DNA of 64,000 nucleotides from Neofusicoccum parvum (Eukaryota > Ascomycota > Dothideomycetes > Botryosphaeriales > Botryosphaeriaceae). The notes below the pieces were generated by a model, which did no database searches, had not been told where the DNA came from, and worked only from the letters and a program-made list of their open reading frames with translations. A program made the position numbers and the translations under genes. Where the stretch lies: assembly GCA_020912385.1 (NCBI GenBank), contig CP087206.1:4278001-4342000 (forward strand), given 5' to 3'. Positions 8,201-18,483 of this stretch are shown here, piece after piece. Numbering within the stretch: the first letter of the stretch is position 1; each line of letters starts with the position of its first letter.

Positions 8201-10329
8201 AGTGCGATCTTTGCATCAGAAGCAAGGCCGCGACACATGCACCTTATGGCCTCCTACAGCCGCTGGAAGCACCAAAGCGACCATGGCAGTCCATCACACT
8301 GGACTTCGTCACCAAGTTACCCAGGTCGAAAGATCCCCTTACAGGAGTCTCGTACGACTCGATTCTCGTCTTCGTCGACCGACTCACGAAGTATGCGTAC
8401 TTCCTGCCCTACCTCGAGGCATCCAACGCAGAACAGCTCGCCTACACGTTCCTCCGAACCATCTTCGCGGACCACGGAATGCCGGAAGAAATGGTGTCGG
8501 ACAGAGACAAGCTCATGGCCTCCGAATTCTGGCAAACAGTTATGCGCCAACTAGGAACGAAGAGTAAGCTTGCTACCACAGCACACGCGCAAACAGATGG
8601 TCAAACAGAACGAATGAACCGGACTCTTGAACAATACCTCCGCTGTTATATCAACTACCCACAGGAAAACTGGGCAGAACTATTACCCATGGCCCAATTC
8701 GCTTACAACAGCTCCAAACAGGAATCCACGAACGAGTCACCGTTCTTCGCCAACTACGGGTTCGAACCGGAAGCCTACAGGGAAACGATCCCAAGTAGAA
8801 AGCTAGCGCAAAGTGGTATCCTTAAAGCCGAGCAGCTGAAGGAACTCCACAAGGCTATCAGCCTTGACCTCGAATACGTCCGAATCATGATGTCCAAATA
8901 CTACAACAGACGGCACCAGGCGGCACCGAACCTGAAGAGGGGGGATAAGGTCTATCTCCTCAGGAAAAACATCAAGACCAAACGACCAAACGATAAATTG
9001 GATTTCAAAAAAATTGGCCCATTCAAGATTGAAGAGAAACTCGGAGAAGTCACCTATCGACTCAAACTATCAAACACGAGGATGAACTCCACTTTCCACG
9101 TCTCACTGCTCGAGCCAGCACCCGAGAACGCCAACATCCCAGAAACTCAAGAAGAAATTGTACCAGAGAACCCGGACGCCGAGGAAAAACAGTACCCGGT
9201 AGAGAAAATCCTAGACTGCAAACGGTTCGGTCATCAGCTTAAGTACCTGGTCAAATGGGAAGGATACGGGAATGAGGATAACCAGTGGATACCCAAGGAC
9301 GACATACATCCAGAACTGGTCACAGAGTTCCATCGCCAGAACCCTGACCTCCCACGGAAACGAGGTCGCCCTCGAAAACAAACGACGGCAAACCCTCAGG
9401 AAGCGCAGGATCAAGAACCAAGCGGGCAGAATCCACCAACTCAGGCGAATGAGGAGACTTCGTACCAGTTACGGGCTCACCGGCAGACCCGGCAGACTCA
9501 GCCGACTGCGGCACAGCGGGACCCACCACCTCGTGACGTGGCCGTTTTGACGCGGACGGACCCTCAGAACTCTCAGGGTCAGGAACGTACCCCTCATCCT
9601 CGGCCAGCGCAACCAGCAGCTCCTCCGCCTCCCGACGATCACGCTCATCCAACGCAGCCAAACTACCAGACTCAGCGAGAAGAGCCTTGTAACCACGCTC
9701 TTCCAATAAACGCTGGTTGGCTCGTAATCGTTTCAAACGAGCAGCAACAGTCCCTAGCTCTTTCTCCTGGCATCGTAAGACCTCCTCATGACGACGATGC
9801 ATCTCCTCCTGCTCCCGCTGTAAGCGCACTCGCTCTTCCTCCTGAGCCGCGCGGAGCCTATCAAGATCAGCTAGAGAAGCCAGGAACTTCTCCTGAGCCT
9901 CGGCCTCTTTGGCCTTCAACTTCTCTTGCTCGCGACGAAGACTCAAGGCTAAAAAGCGTAAGCAAGCAGCCCGGACAGAAGAAGGACTACCGACCTCCAG
10001 AAAGCGATATCTTCTTCGCGTCGCACATCGTGGTACCCTTCGCAATACAGGCACCACAACGATCGTGCTCCGGAGCAACCTTGCACGGCCTACCGTTCAG
10101 TTCACAATCAAAACAGGGACGAATCGCGGGGAAGGAGAGAGACTCCACGAGGGCCGCTAAACGACGCCGCTCCTCCGTAGTATCCCGTTTTCGCTTGGAC
10201 ATGATGGACTTACGGAAAGGAAGCAAGTCGGAAAGGACGCACAAGGAAATAGGCGACACGGAAGAATCTTCGGGCCGAAGATCCTTAAAAGGGGGGATAG
10301 TGTTACGGCGCAGCCTCCACGGTGGTTGA
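5074..10329 (+). CDS. pol: Gypsy-1 Pol polyprotein: protease, RT, RNase H, integrase, chromodomain
   Basis: The open frame extends from at least 5074 to 10329 (1,751 codons), -1 relative to gag. Translation probably enters by frameshift at 5212, not at the first Met. Domains by residue from 5074: retropepsin ILIDTGSCGNFI (about 97); RT LRLCVDYRQLN and YLDDILIFS (about 645); RNase H VETDASGFALGA (about 792) and DHQNLTRF; integrase HHCC (about 1008-1050), core SITLDF, SDRDKLMASEFW and QTDGQTERMN; GPF module; chromodomain around 1375-1425 with LKYLVKWEGYGNEDNQWIP; AT-hook KRGRPRKQ. The last 300 residues are Pro/Gln-rich, lack conserved features and lie opposite the antisense ORF, so the true C-terminus may be earlier. 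Confidence 0.94.
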   Translation: MVSGTRTARWDAPSYRGMGNRGMGTKRMDSQQPLPTLGRPKAPVKKLDGPAAKGQQQGPQSRSLNMVSRTSNTEALTGPNLWKQFKTQGTLNGVSIRILIDTGSCGNFIHNELVQKMNIPYHKKQEPYPLSGFDGSQAAYGEGWVNIETEEATLQIGNHQERISLDVQRVPGHDIILGMPWIRTQKPIFDFGRGDSIIFQEDLENLLRKQGLEKENGLLDTLRKLLAASTREVASVRPECGNCVGNSDSGASQDQDRNASSEASLVKCNPSAGISPTERNDTPTSTVNQDGIRPSDGNINGHLEDGISQNQDSNEASSVKCNTSSGVRPTRTDTSQELEVQHTTRRTTRKRRKTKSKALRKQLAALEPQIDVQIISGEAFKRMRRQRHQVCLMYIKASPTVQQRALAKAQRERLKNEDIPAPIGGDDPARIVRGQHGSLEIWNNPYGYPPIPEMETVPSEYWDLKAVCQERGKGDLPKHQPWDHEIPLKPGTKPAYKPIYSLSEKEMTALRDYIEKNLERGYIRPSTSPAGYPILFVPKKNGKLRLCVDYRQLNDITIKNRYPLPRIDELQDKLRKAKYFTKLDLREGYHLVRIKEGEEWKTAFRTRLGLYEYTVMPFGLTNAPATFQNLVNDTLREYLDIFCMAYLDDILIFSETLEEHKKHVRKVLEALQAKNLSIAPEKCEWHVQRTEFLGFIITPGHVGMDDSKLDSIREWPVPRTIKEVQSFLGFANFYRKFIWNYSGVTEPLTRLTRKEHGFKWEDDQQRAFDSLKRMFCEAPVLGIYDPDKPTEVETDASGFALGACLSQPDEEGRWHPVAFYSRKFTPAELNYDIHDKELLAIVSAFKQWRHYLEGASHQVVVRCDHQNLTRFTTTKELNRRQVRWSEEMASYDFKITYRKGSDNAAADALSRRVDYMEGKTEPHPAIFTADSDGSLLLTRQTLPILRIEANPWHQKIREAYAQDPFAQELLALEDDPRIARDREGTLLFKGLIYVPTRLREALVKDIHEAPAHGHQGIDRTTERITRNYYFPGLRKTVQRVVSQCDLCIRSKAATHAPYGLLQPLEAPKRPWQSITLDFVTKLPRSKDPLTGVSYDSILVFVDRLTKYAYFLPYLEASNAEQLAYTFLRTIFADHGMPEEMVSDRDKLMASEFWQTVMRQLGTKSKLATTAHAQTDGQTERMNRTLEQYLRCYINYPQENWAELLPMAQFAYNSSKQESTNESPFFANYGFEPEAYRETIPSRKLAQSGILKAEQLKELHKAISLDLEYVRIMMSKYYNRRHQAAPNLKRGDKVYLLRKNIKTKRPNDKLDFKKIGPFKIEEKLGEVTYRLKLSNTRMNSTFHVSLLEPAPENANIPETQEEIVPENPDAEEKQYPVEKILDCKRFGHQLKYLVKWEGYGNEDNQWIPKDDIHPELVTEFHRQNPDLPRKRGRPRKQTTANPQEAQDQEPSGQNPPTQANEETSYQLRAHRQTRQTQPTAAQRDPPPRDVAVLTRTDPQNSQGQERTPHPRPAQPAAPPPPDDHAHPTQPNYQTQREEPCNHALPINAGWLVIVSNEQQQSLALSPGIVRPPHDDDASPPAPAVSALALPPEPRGAYQDQLEKPGTSPEPRPLWPSTSLARDEDSRLKSVSKQPGQKKDYRPPESDIFFASHIVVPFAIQAPQRSCSGATLHGLPFSSQSKQGRIAGKERDSTRAAKRRRSSVVSRFRLDMMDLRKGSKSERTHKEIGDTEESSGRRSLKGGIVLRRSLHGG
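5206..5249 (+). promoter_or_regulatory. Gypsy-1 -1 programmed ribosomal frameshift signal
   Basis: The last gag codons are TCA AAA AAC TAG. The heptamer A-AAA-AAC (5206-5212) lies exactly in zero frame, a classical X-XXY-YYZ slippery site. After five bases (TAGAC) a stem begins: GGCCCTGC (5218-5225) pairs with GCAGGGGCC (5241-5249) with one bulged G and a 15-nt loop. A -1 slip moves ribosomes from gag into the pol frame at 5212 (CTA GAC GGC). Sequence, spacer and structure all fit; function is inferred. Confidence 0.85.
9320..10202 (-). CDS. Gypsy-1 antisense ORF: Cys-cluster plus coiled-coil protein, possible 46-nt intron
   Basis: On the minus strand ATG 10202-10200 opens a basic start (MSKRKRDTTEERRR) and a Cys-rich module FDCELNGRPCKVAPEH-DRCGAC ending in TTMCD, resembling a small zinc cluster. 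The frame closes at 9987. A putative intron 9994-9949 (GTCGGT...TTTTTAG, phase 1) joins it in frame to 9948-9320, giving 278 residues. The second part is a long charged coiled coil (REQEKLKAKEAEAQEK, EEERVRLQREQEEMHRR) with an acidic, Ser/Pro-rich tail. An antisense intron would survive retrotransposition, because only sense RNA is reverse transcribed. The donor is weak, so a frameshift is the alternative. Function unknown; I recall similar hypothetical proteins in fungi without a named role. Confidence 0.6.
10287..10300 (+). promoter_or_regulatory. Gypsy-1 polypurine tract
   Basis: AAAAGGGGGGATAG abuts the 3' LTR start at 10301, where plus-strand DNA synthesis is primed in LTR retrotransposons. 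Gypsy-2 has a similar tract ending GAGGGGATAC. Confidence 0.8.
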
Positions 10330-10778
10330 GGATAGGGATCAGCCCCGCCGGAATAACAGAAGTCGGGGTCATGAAGATCCGAGGTCACGTGACCTCGCGC
10401 TCAACCAGACCCACCCGCTCAGAATGCCAAGGCTGTCTGAGCGGATCCCACCTACTGAGCCATCCTGCTCGGTCATGACAACCGCTCAAGAAGACCACGC
10501 GCCTCTGAGCAGGATACGACTATTGAGCGCATAGATTGTATAGAACTCTCCTACGTATATAAACTACACTCCTTAGTATAGCTTTGACCTTCGTGGTCAA
10601 CTTCAATAATCAATCTACACCATTGATTAGTAACACGGCCTTCGCACGCAGTGCTCAGTCACGTGTATTCGTTCACACTTGTTCTCTCCCCCTACCTTGT
10701 ACCCACTCAAGGTAAACCCTACACGGCTTACCACCCTCTTTGGTGTTTGATCCTTGGAGGCAGAGGCCCGCCGTTACA
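10301..10778 (+). repeat. Gypsy-1 3' LTR
   Basis: 478 bp, matching the 5' LTR base for base as far as I can compare by eye, from TGTTACGG to CCGTTACA. It is followed by the right target duplication CTCGA (10779-10783). Confidence 0.95.
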
Positions 10779-10783
10779 CTCGA

Positions 10784-11603
10784 GAGGCTCCGTCAGCGGA
10801 GAATCCCTGAAACTCTTGTTAAATGGATTAACGCATTTTGCTCTGGCAGAAACGCGTCAGTAGTAGTCAACGGGAAGACCTCAGAGGAAATTGACCTCCT
10901 ACAGGCAGGACTACCACAAGGATCGCCTCTCTCACCAATCTTATTCCTCTTCTTCAACGCAGACCTGGTCCAGTCAGTCACAAATAAGAATAAAGGAGCA
11001 ATGGCGTTTGTCGACGACTATAGTGCCTGGGTAACCGGCCTCTCGGCAGAAGAGAATGTAGCAAAGCTTCAAGACACCATAGTGCCCCGAGTAGAGGAAT
11101 GGGAGGTAACAAGTGGTACAACATTCGAAGCCGGAAAAACAACGCTTACTCACTTTACAAGAACCCCGCAAAGACTGTCAGAGAAAGCAGTGATAATAAA
11201 GGGAAATGAAGTACACCTAAAGACAGAGGCTAAAATTCTCGGGGTCATCTTTGACTAAGAACTGAAGTTTAGAGCCTACGCAGGCAGGATCGTGAAGAGG
11301 GGAACCCAGGCCGCTTTAGCGCTAAGAAGGCTACAGGGCCTACGGCCAAGCAGCGTACGCTAGCTCTTTACAGCAACGGTAGCGCCAACAGTTGATTACG
11401 CCTCGCCGATATGGGCACTAGCGGCTACACACCTGACTCTTAGATCACTTGAGGCGATCCAAAGGATTGTAGGAAGAGCTATTACGGGAGCCTTTAGGAC
11501 TGTTGCCTTGCCAATTCTTGAGGCTGAAGCAGCAATCTTACCTACTAGGATTCGCCTTGAACAACAGTTGCTCCGGTTTTAGGTTAACTATCACACTCTT
11601 CCG
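10784..11603 (+). pseudogene. LINE A ORF2, middle part: RT palm and thumb
   Basis: This continues the RT frame interrupted at 2684: LPQGSPLSPILFLFFNADL (fingers/palm), then FVDDYSAW, the catalytic Asp pair, then a thumb with LGVIFD and VDYASPIWAL. In-frame stops replace Gln at VIFD*ELK (11256-11258, CAA to TAA) and VR*LFTA (near 11361, CAG to TAG), and there is a stop at LLRF*VNY (near 11580). Reading is cut by LINE B at 11610 and resumes at 17279. Confidence 0.85.
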
Positions 11604-11629
11604 CAGTCTCGCGCACCACCCTTACCAGC

Positions 11630-13342
11630 ATGCCGACCTCGCCGGCGACTGACCAGCAGCTCACTGGGGGAACCCACCAGGCCCCTACAGAACTGCCCCC
11701 AGGCACCCCGAGACGAGAGCCAATCCAGCTCAATACCTCGCACTCAGGCACCGGCCTGTTCAACCCAGCGAACCGCGAAGCTCGACGCACCGTCGATATC
11801 ATTACGAACCCCATCCCCCTCAAGCTGAACCTTAGAGGCAGGAAGCAACCTCCACCCTCAGACGATGCCTTAGGCTTACAGAAAGAGGTGGAAAATTTTC
11901 TCCGAGAGGGGGAAAACGAGCTCAGAGCAATGAAAGATGTGCTAGCGGCCACAACGGTAGCGCTGGACCAATCACTGAAGCCTTTCAGTACCGGAACCCA
12001 CGGAAAGTGGGCCGATAAGACACGCAACGCGCTTAAGCAGGCGCTCCTAGAGCTCGTAGCACCAATGACGACGTGGAATACATCGGCCCGACCCGTAAAA
12101 GCCGCCGCACAGGCCGAGCCTCCCAGAAACCTGGGAAAAGCCGCCCCACCGGCGAAAGAGCCGGGCAACCATCCAATAGTACCGGGCCGAACATACGCCG
12201 ACGTAACGAAGGAACCAGGCGCCTGGATCACGGTCTCACGCAAGGCGCCTCAGGCTAAGAAAGCCAAGGCTACGGAGCCGCAGAAACCTAAACCCAAACC
12301 GGCAAGGGCAGATAACAGACTGTTCCTACGCCTCCCCCAGGACCATCAATGGAGGGCGGCTAACCCAGCGGACATCAAACTCACGCTAGTAGAAGCCTTT
12401 GGTCTAACCATGGCGGACATCAAGACTGTCCAAACGGTTAGGACAGGGTTTGCCATCAGACCAGCAAGCGATGAAAGCCGCACACGGCTCCTAACGCCGT
12501 ACCCTTTCCTCGAAAGGGCAGGGGCAACCGTGGAGGAGGCTGCTGAATAGCACCTATATATAGTCACAGGACTACCAACGCAGGTGCGAACGGCAAACGC
12601 CACAATCTCAATGGCAGAAGTCATCGGGGAAGAGGTTAAGGCGGCTACGGGACAAACCCCGGTGGCTTGCAAACCATCCAAACATGACAGGAACGAGGAG
12701 ACCCAGGACTGGGTTATATACCTCACGCAGCCGGCAAAGAAGTCCTTCAGACTCTTCAGCTCGGGGCCTGCTCGTCCCATCCGGAAAAAGGAGCAGATCA
12801 CCCAATGTCATAAATGCCTGGGATATCACGACCCACGGGCGTGTGATCGCGCCGCCAGATGCCATAGATGCGGAGAGGCAGGCCTGCACGATAACTATAC
12901 GCGGCCAAGTAAGTGCGCCAACTGCGGGGGACCGCACATAGCCGAATACCTAGGATGCCCGGCACGGCCTAAGAGAAAGGACGGCAAGGTCGTCAAGCCC
13001 ACTCAGCGACAGCTGAAAGCAATCCGCAAGCTAGGTGTAAAGGAATACGAGGCGGCACACAAAGCCGTGAACCCCCATCAACACAACGGAGACGCCTCGG
13101 CTGTAGAAAACACCTCCATTACAAGAGGGGGAAGGAACTCGAACCAAGAGCCCATCTAAACAACGGAAGTGGAACCAAGACGGTTCCAAGAAGAGCCAAC
13201 GAGAATAGGGGTAGAACCTAGCCTCTCCGAGGACGAAAGAGAAGAAATGGAAACAACACCAACCCCAGTATGGGCATGGGGGCTCGGAGAGTCTACCCAC
13301 GCACCGACGGCCGGCCCTACCAACAGGGACCAGTAGAAATGA
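11630..13342 (+). pseudogene. LINE B ORF1: RNA-binding zinc-knuckle protein, three nonsense codons
   Basis: From ATG 11630 the frame runs through TAG 12548-12550, TAA 13157-13159 and TAG 13334-13336 to TGA 13340-13342, which overlaps the ORF2 ATG (13339) as ATGA. The first 300 residues are Pro/Thr-rich, then a helical region. After the first stop come three zinc knuckles, CHKCLGYHDPRAC, CHRCGEAGLHDNY and CANCGGPHIAEYLGC, and a basic tail. It is the ORF1 chaperone-like partner of the LINE ribonucleoprotein. No frameshift is needed, so the mutations are point changes only. Confidence 0.82.
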
Positions 13343-16300
13343 CAAGTGAGCAGCAAGGGAGCAGACACAGGGCACGCAGGAGGAATAAGCTCCGCCTCAT
13401 ACAAACGAACACCCACACAAGTGGGGAAGTTCAAGACGTAGCCCTAAATCTGGCTTGGGAAGCACGAGCAGACATCCTAATCGTACAAGAACCCTGGGCC
13501 CAACACAAAAGGGGCAGAAGACTAACCAAGACCCACCCAGGTTTTAACGCCTACGCCCCGCAAGACGACTGGTCTACAACACCGAAAGTACTAACATACG
13601 TCAGGAAAGAACAGGACCTTACATCACACCAACTTAGACCCTTCAGCACACCCAACGCCTGCGTGGTGGAGGTGAATGGAGTTACGATTGCAAACCTCTA
13701 CAGAGGCCCGAGGGAAGAAAATACCTTGGACACACTGGAGGGATGGGAACTGCCAAACAAAGTTGTGGTAGCAGGAGACTTCAACGCGGTACATTGGACG
13801 TGGCAACCGGGACACGCCCGGCACTACGGACTAGGACCAAGGATAGCCACGTGGGCGGAGGAAAGGGGACTACAAAACACGAACCCCGAAGCCCCGACCC
13901 ACGACAAGGGTAACACCATAGACCTGGTCTTTACAGACATACCTGGAGTCGAAACACAAGTTCTAGAGGAACTACACACGGGGTCGGACCACAGCACGAT
14001 CTGGACGATTATACCGGTGCGACAACAGGCAAAGGAAAAACCGCCAAAACTGACAGTGCACGAAGACAAACTCGCGGACTTTAGACAAGCGGTCAGAAGG
14101 GTAACAGGAACTATAACACTAGATACCACAACACCCGAGGGAATCGAGGAAACGGCGGCACAACTAACCAGCGCACTGCAGCTAGCAATGGCCACAGTAG
14201 GCAGCACGGTAACAGCAGGGGGAAAAGCAACCACATGGTGGAATGACGAGTGCAGAGCCGCCCTAGACCGAAACCGAGAGGCTAGAAGAAGAGGCGTACT
14301 AGAGGAAGAGAAGGAAATAAGGAAAGACCTTAGACGCGCCGTCAGGGAAGCAAAGAAGCGGTTCTGGGAAACGCAAATAGCCAACGCCAAGAGTGACCAG
14401 GAACTCTATCGCATCACGGCATGGCACAAGGCAACAGACAGATTCAGAGCACCACCGATAGTGGACAAAGGGAGGGCAGTCTCAGATCCAGCAGACAAGG
14501 CTGAACTCCTAAGGAACAAAATCCTGTACCGCTTCTTAGCGGAACAGGATATCCAGAACCCATAGGAAACACTGGAGACCGACCCAGAAGAAATACCATG
14601 GGACAACACAGTCACGGTGGCGGAAGCGGAAACCCACTGCGTCAAGACAGGAAATACCACCCCAGGCACGGATGGAATCACGGTACGCCTACTACAGGCA
14701 GCATGGCCAGAAGTGGGCCACGTGATCGCAGCCCTATATCAGGGCTGCATAGAGCACGGATACCACCCGAGGATATTCCGAACTGCAGAAGTCTCCATCA
14801 TCCCAAAGGCAGGAAGAGACCCAACGAGCATAAGGGCATACAGGCCAATCGCTCTTCTCTCCTGCCTTAGCAAGGGACTGGAAAGGCTGATAGCAAGGCG
14901 AATGTCACACATCGCGGTACGACAACGCCTACTCAGCCCCTAACACTTCGGGGCACTCCCGAGAAGATCAGCCCTCGACCTGGCGGCCTGCGCGGCACAC
15001 GACATCGAGCAAGCCCTACAGAAAGGAAAAGAAGCGTCCATGCTCATGCTCGACGTCTAAGGAGCCTTTGACGCAGTCCTACCCAATAGACTAGCCAGAC
15101 GGCTCCGCGAACAAGGATGGCCTATGCAGATAGTCAAATGGGCACACGAATTCGTCACCAAACGAAAGGCAAGGGTACGCATGGAAGGGGTCACGACAAC
15201 CGAAAAAGACCTCAACTGCGGAGTCCTACAAGGATCACCCGCGTCACCAATTCTATACATGCTATACCTCTCACCACTGCTGAAAAGAGGAGAGCAGGAG
15301 AAAAGATTCGCGTACGCGGACGACGTTAGCTTCCTACGGGTAGGCAAGAGCACGGCAGAAACAACAATGGCCCTCACGAAGGACCTGAAGGAAGCACTAC
15401 AGTGGGGAGAAGAAAACGCAGTAGCCTTCGCGTCAGATAAATACGAGCTGATCCACTTCACTAGAGGATCAACAGTAAGGGCATATAGAATCAAGATTGG
15501 GGAGTTGGAAATACACCCGGCCACAAAGCCGGTAAGGTGGCTAGGGGTATTCTTCGACCCCAAGCTAAGCTTTCGGCACCACGTGGAAACATGGAGCGCT
15601 AAAGCGAACAAAGTGGCATCTCACCTGAGAAACCTCAACAAAGTAACAAAGGGAATGCCACCAGCAGCAGCAGCGAAAGCGGCAGCGTCGTGCGTGGTCC
15701 CAGTGGCAACATACGGAGCGGAAATCTGGTACAAAGGCCCTGAAGTACCCTCCGACAAGGACAGAAGCAGGATGGTGGTACCAAGACAGGGAAGGCATAT
15801 CAAGTCAGTCGACAAGGCACTCCGGACCGCAGCCCGGGCCGCCCTACCAGTCTGGAAAACCACCCCGGTCCCGGTACTACACAGGGAATCGGGAATCCCA
15901 CCAGCAGACGTCATACTACAGCAAACAAGGAGGCGGGCAGCGTTGAGGCTGAAACTACTAGACCAAAACCACCCCCTGGTCGGGAGATCGCTACCAAGCG
16001 AGAAAAAGAAGGGTGGACGCCCCCCTAAGAACCCTAACGCGCAACCAGTGGCAACACGACTGCAGATGCTAGCGCAGATAGAGGAGAAATGCGAAAGGCC
16101 CGAGCTACTCATGCCAACATACTCGGACAACCCGACAACCACGCTGCAAGGTAAGGAAAAAGGGAAAAAAGAGTTCGAAGAGAATCGGAGAAATGACTCA
16201 CCAAACACGATATACATCTATTCGGATGGGTCAGCAACGGGACCGAAAACCTTATGGGCCTTCGTAGCCTACAGGGGAGAAGAACAACTACACGCGGAAG

Positions 16301-17043
16301 GCGGAAGCCTGCCCAAAGCGGAAGTATACGATGCGGAGATCCGAGGGGCAACCGAAGGACTTAGTTGGGCGGAACAGATGAAAGAACGGCTGGCGCCGGA
16401 GAAAATCGTCCTCTGCATAGACAACACGTCGGTAATCCGAGGAATCACTGGACACACCCCGAATAGTTCGCAAAGCCAATTCACCAGGCTTAAGGACATG
16501 AAACGAAGGCTCGAACCCATCACCGTCGAAACAAGATGGTGCCCAGGCCACGTGGGAATAAAAGGGAACGAGGAGGCGGATGCACTGGCTAAGGCATCAG
16601 TAGACTTACCAAATACCGAGGTAGATATCACAACAGTCGCCTGGGCTAGGAGGAGGAACAGGGAGAAAAGGACACGTGATTACACCACGTGGTGGGAAAA
16701 ACACGCACCCACAACCTATATAACCCTGGGACTCGAAGTGGGAAAACGAATACCCGAGCTAACGTTAACAAGACAGACGCTACACAGACTCATAGCCGAA
16801 AGGACGGGTCACGGGGACTTCGCAGAGTACCACAGAAGATTCAAGCACGAAGGGAAAGAACTTACCTGCAAGTGCGGCGCCGAGAAGGCGCAGTGGCACT
16901 TTATCGACTATCCGCAGACAGTACGATGGATCTACCCGGAGATCGCAACAAACGCAGAGAAAGTCAGGAACCTCCTTGGACTAAAAGGATGGTTCCTCTT
17001 TCAAAGCCTCGTTGAGACAACGGGGGTGTATCGGGGCGGCTAG
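13339..17043 (+). pseudogene. LINE B ORF2: endonuclease, reverse transcriptase, RNase H
   Basis: Likely ATG 13339 (MTSEQQGSRHRARRRNK). One frame carries EEP endonuclease (VVVAGDFNAVHWTWQ, HTGSDHSTIW), RT (TPGTDGITVRLLQ, AYRPIALLS, LQGSPASPILYMLYL, YADDV), RNase H (IYIYSDGSATG, CIDNTSVI, WCPGHVGIKGNEEADALAK) and a terminal Cys motif CKCGAEKAQWHF in which the last Cys/Pro pair is degraded. Stops: TAG 14563-14565, TAA 14941-14943 (P*HFG, ancestral Gln) and TAA 15058-15060 (DV*GAFDAV, ancestral Gln). Reverting three codons would give about 1,235 residues, normal for the clade. Confidence 0.88.
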
Positions 17044-17285
17044 AAGCCGCAGGTGGGAATACGCCGAACCAAGAAAACGGCTTTAGCGCAGTCCACAGAG
17101 ACAGGGAAGTAACGGGTAGGCTCGAAGCCAGCCCACTACTGCATAAGGAAAACAGAAAGAGAAGGGTCTCATTTATCACGCGAAAAGGTGGTAAAACTCC
17201 ACCCGTCTGTAAGCCCTAAGGGAGGCAGCTAGCAGATAGTTAGCACACAGTAGACGTTAATACAATCATCATCTCCCACAGTCTC

Positions 17286-18483
17286 ACCCATTCTGGAGGT
17301 TAAAAAGAGCTATCAACCCAGCGAACAAAAGATTCGTATCCCCACTCCAGCGGATAATGCTCTTGGCTGGAGAAGCAGATACAGAACGACTAGAAACAAT
17401 CCAGCCATTCGTAAGGATGCCCTGGGAGGATCGGCCGGTAGTAAGGATCGAGAGCCTAGAGATAGCAAGCCTGCAAGCGAGTAAGCTTCCAACGTTAGAG
17501 GTAGCCATCTTTACCGACGGCTCGCAAAGAAACCAGAAAGTCGGCACCGGTATCTCCTACGTGGACAGTACCGGTGTAACCGCTATAGCACACTCGCTCC
17601 TAATAGGCAGATCGGACTCAATCGATATCCTACACGCAGAACTACAGGCAATACAACAGGCTGTAGCCCTAGTGCATGGCACGTGGTCTGCAGAAGCCGT
17701 CGCCTCGCGTCCGGATATAGCAAAGATAAAACACGTCATCTACAGTGACAGTAAGACAGCACTACGATCCCTTCGCCAGCCGTGGTAAAGGGCGAGTCAA
17801 GAAATTATCAGAGCTATCCTCTACCTCCTACGCCAGATTCGGCAGAACAACGGACCGCCGGTTGAGTTCAGGTGGGTACCAGCGCACTAGGGCATCGCAG
17901 GAAACGAAAAGGCAAATCAGCTGGCACTACAAGCTACAGCAAGTACCCAAGAGCCCCCGCATAGTGTAGTACTACGGTCCCTAGCGCTTTCAAAATGCAA
18001 AGCCGCAACTATGAAGAAGTGGACGGAATCCTTTAAGACCGCTAAAGGAGGTGAGGCCTCCCGTAAGCTCGACCAAGCACTCGCTCAGTTTCATACGGAA
18101 CGGCTTTACAATCAGCTTAGTTATAAAGAGGCTTCCGTAATCGCTTAGCTCCGAACCTCTAAGGCCAATCTCAACGAACCACTGTATAAGATTAGGTGTG
18201 CGCAGTCAGCAGCGTGCGCCTGCGGAGCAGAAAAAGAGACAGTCAAGCATTTCCTTCTCGAGTGCCCGTGCTGGCTGGATCTTCAGGTAGAGCTACAGAA
18301 CGGGCTTGGAGATAGGTTTGGTGACCTTACGTATATGTTAGGAGGCTGGTCAGGAACAAAACTACCGAATGGGAAATACAAGGACGGACCTCCGGACAAG
18401 TGGCGGGCAGACCCCCGCGCGATCAAGGCAACGGCAGCTTTCGCGTTGGCTACAGAAAGGCTTAGTACAACTAGGGACTAAGA
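17286..18483 (+). pseudogene. LINE A ORF2, 3' part: RNase H and terminal CCHC
   Basis: The RNase H domain reads VAIFTDGSQRNQKVGTG, HAELQAIQQAV, VIYSDSKTALRSL and FRWVPAH-GIAGNEKANQLA (catalytic Asp-Glu-Asp order). The terminal CACGAEKETVKHFLLECPC motif follows near residue 310 of the segment. Stops interrupt after RSLRQPW (17786-17788), at PAH*GIAG (17888-17890) and at VIA*LRTS (near 18146). The first residues (SHPFWRLKRAINP) join seamlessly to the end of the 10784-11603 segment across LINE B. Confidence 0.85.

Larger units (their letters stand above)
2685..10778 (+). mobile_element. Gypsy-1: intact chromodomain-type Ty3/Gypsy retrotransposon (chromovirus)
   Basis: This 8,094-bp element has two 478-bp LTRs beginning TGTTACGG and ending CCGTTACA. 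By eye they are identical along their length, implying recent insertion. It contains gag, a -1-shifted pol, a polypurine tract next to the 3' LTR and an antisense ORF. Pol order is protease, RT, RNase H, integrase, chromodomain, so it is a chromovirus. No stop breaks gag or pol, so it may be competent for transposition. Inference: it inserted after LINE A had decayed, because LINE A carries RIP-like stops and Gypsy-1 has none. Confidence 0.95.
11611..17278 (+). mobile_element. LINE B: Tad-like LINE with a few nonsense mutations
   Basis: A nearly full-length 5.7 kb non-LTR element with a short 5' leader, two ORFs and a 3' region ending ATCATCTCCCA. It is flanked by CAGTCTC at 11604-11610 and 17279-17285 (one flanking mismatch if extended to nine bases). 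Both ORFs hold their frame end to end and are broken only by six TAG/TAA codons, all explainable as CpA to TpA or TpG to TpA. It inserted into LINE A between RT and RNase H. Confidence 0.88.

Noticed and set aside
13824..14390. 188-codon minus-strand ORF in LINE B
   Set aside because: Lies opposite the EEP/RT-linker frame of ORF2 and shows no independent motif.
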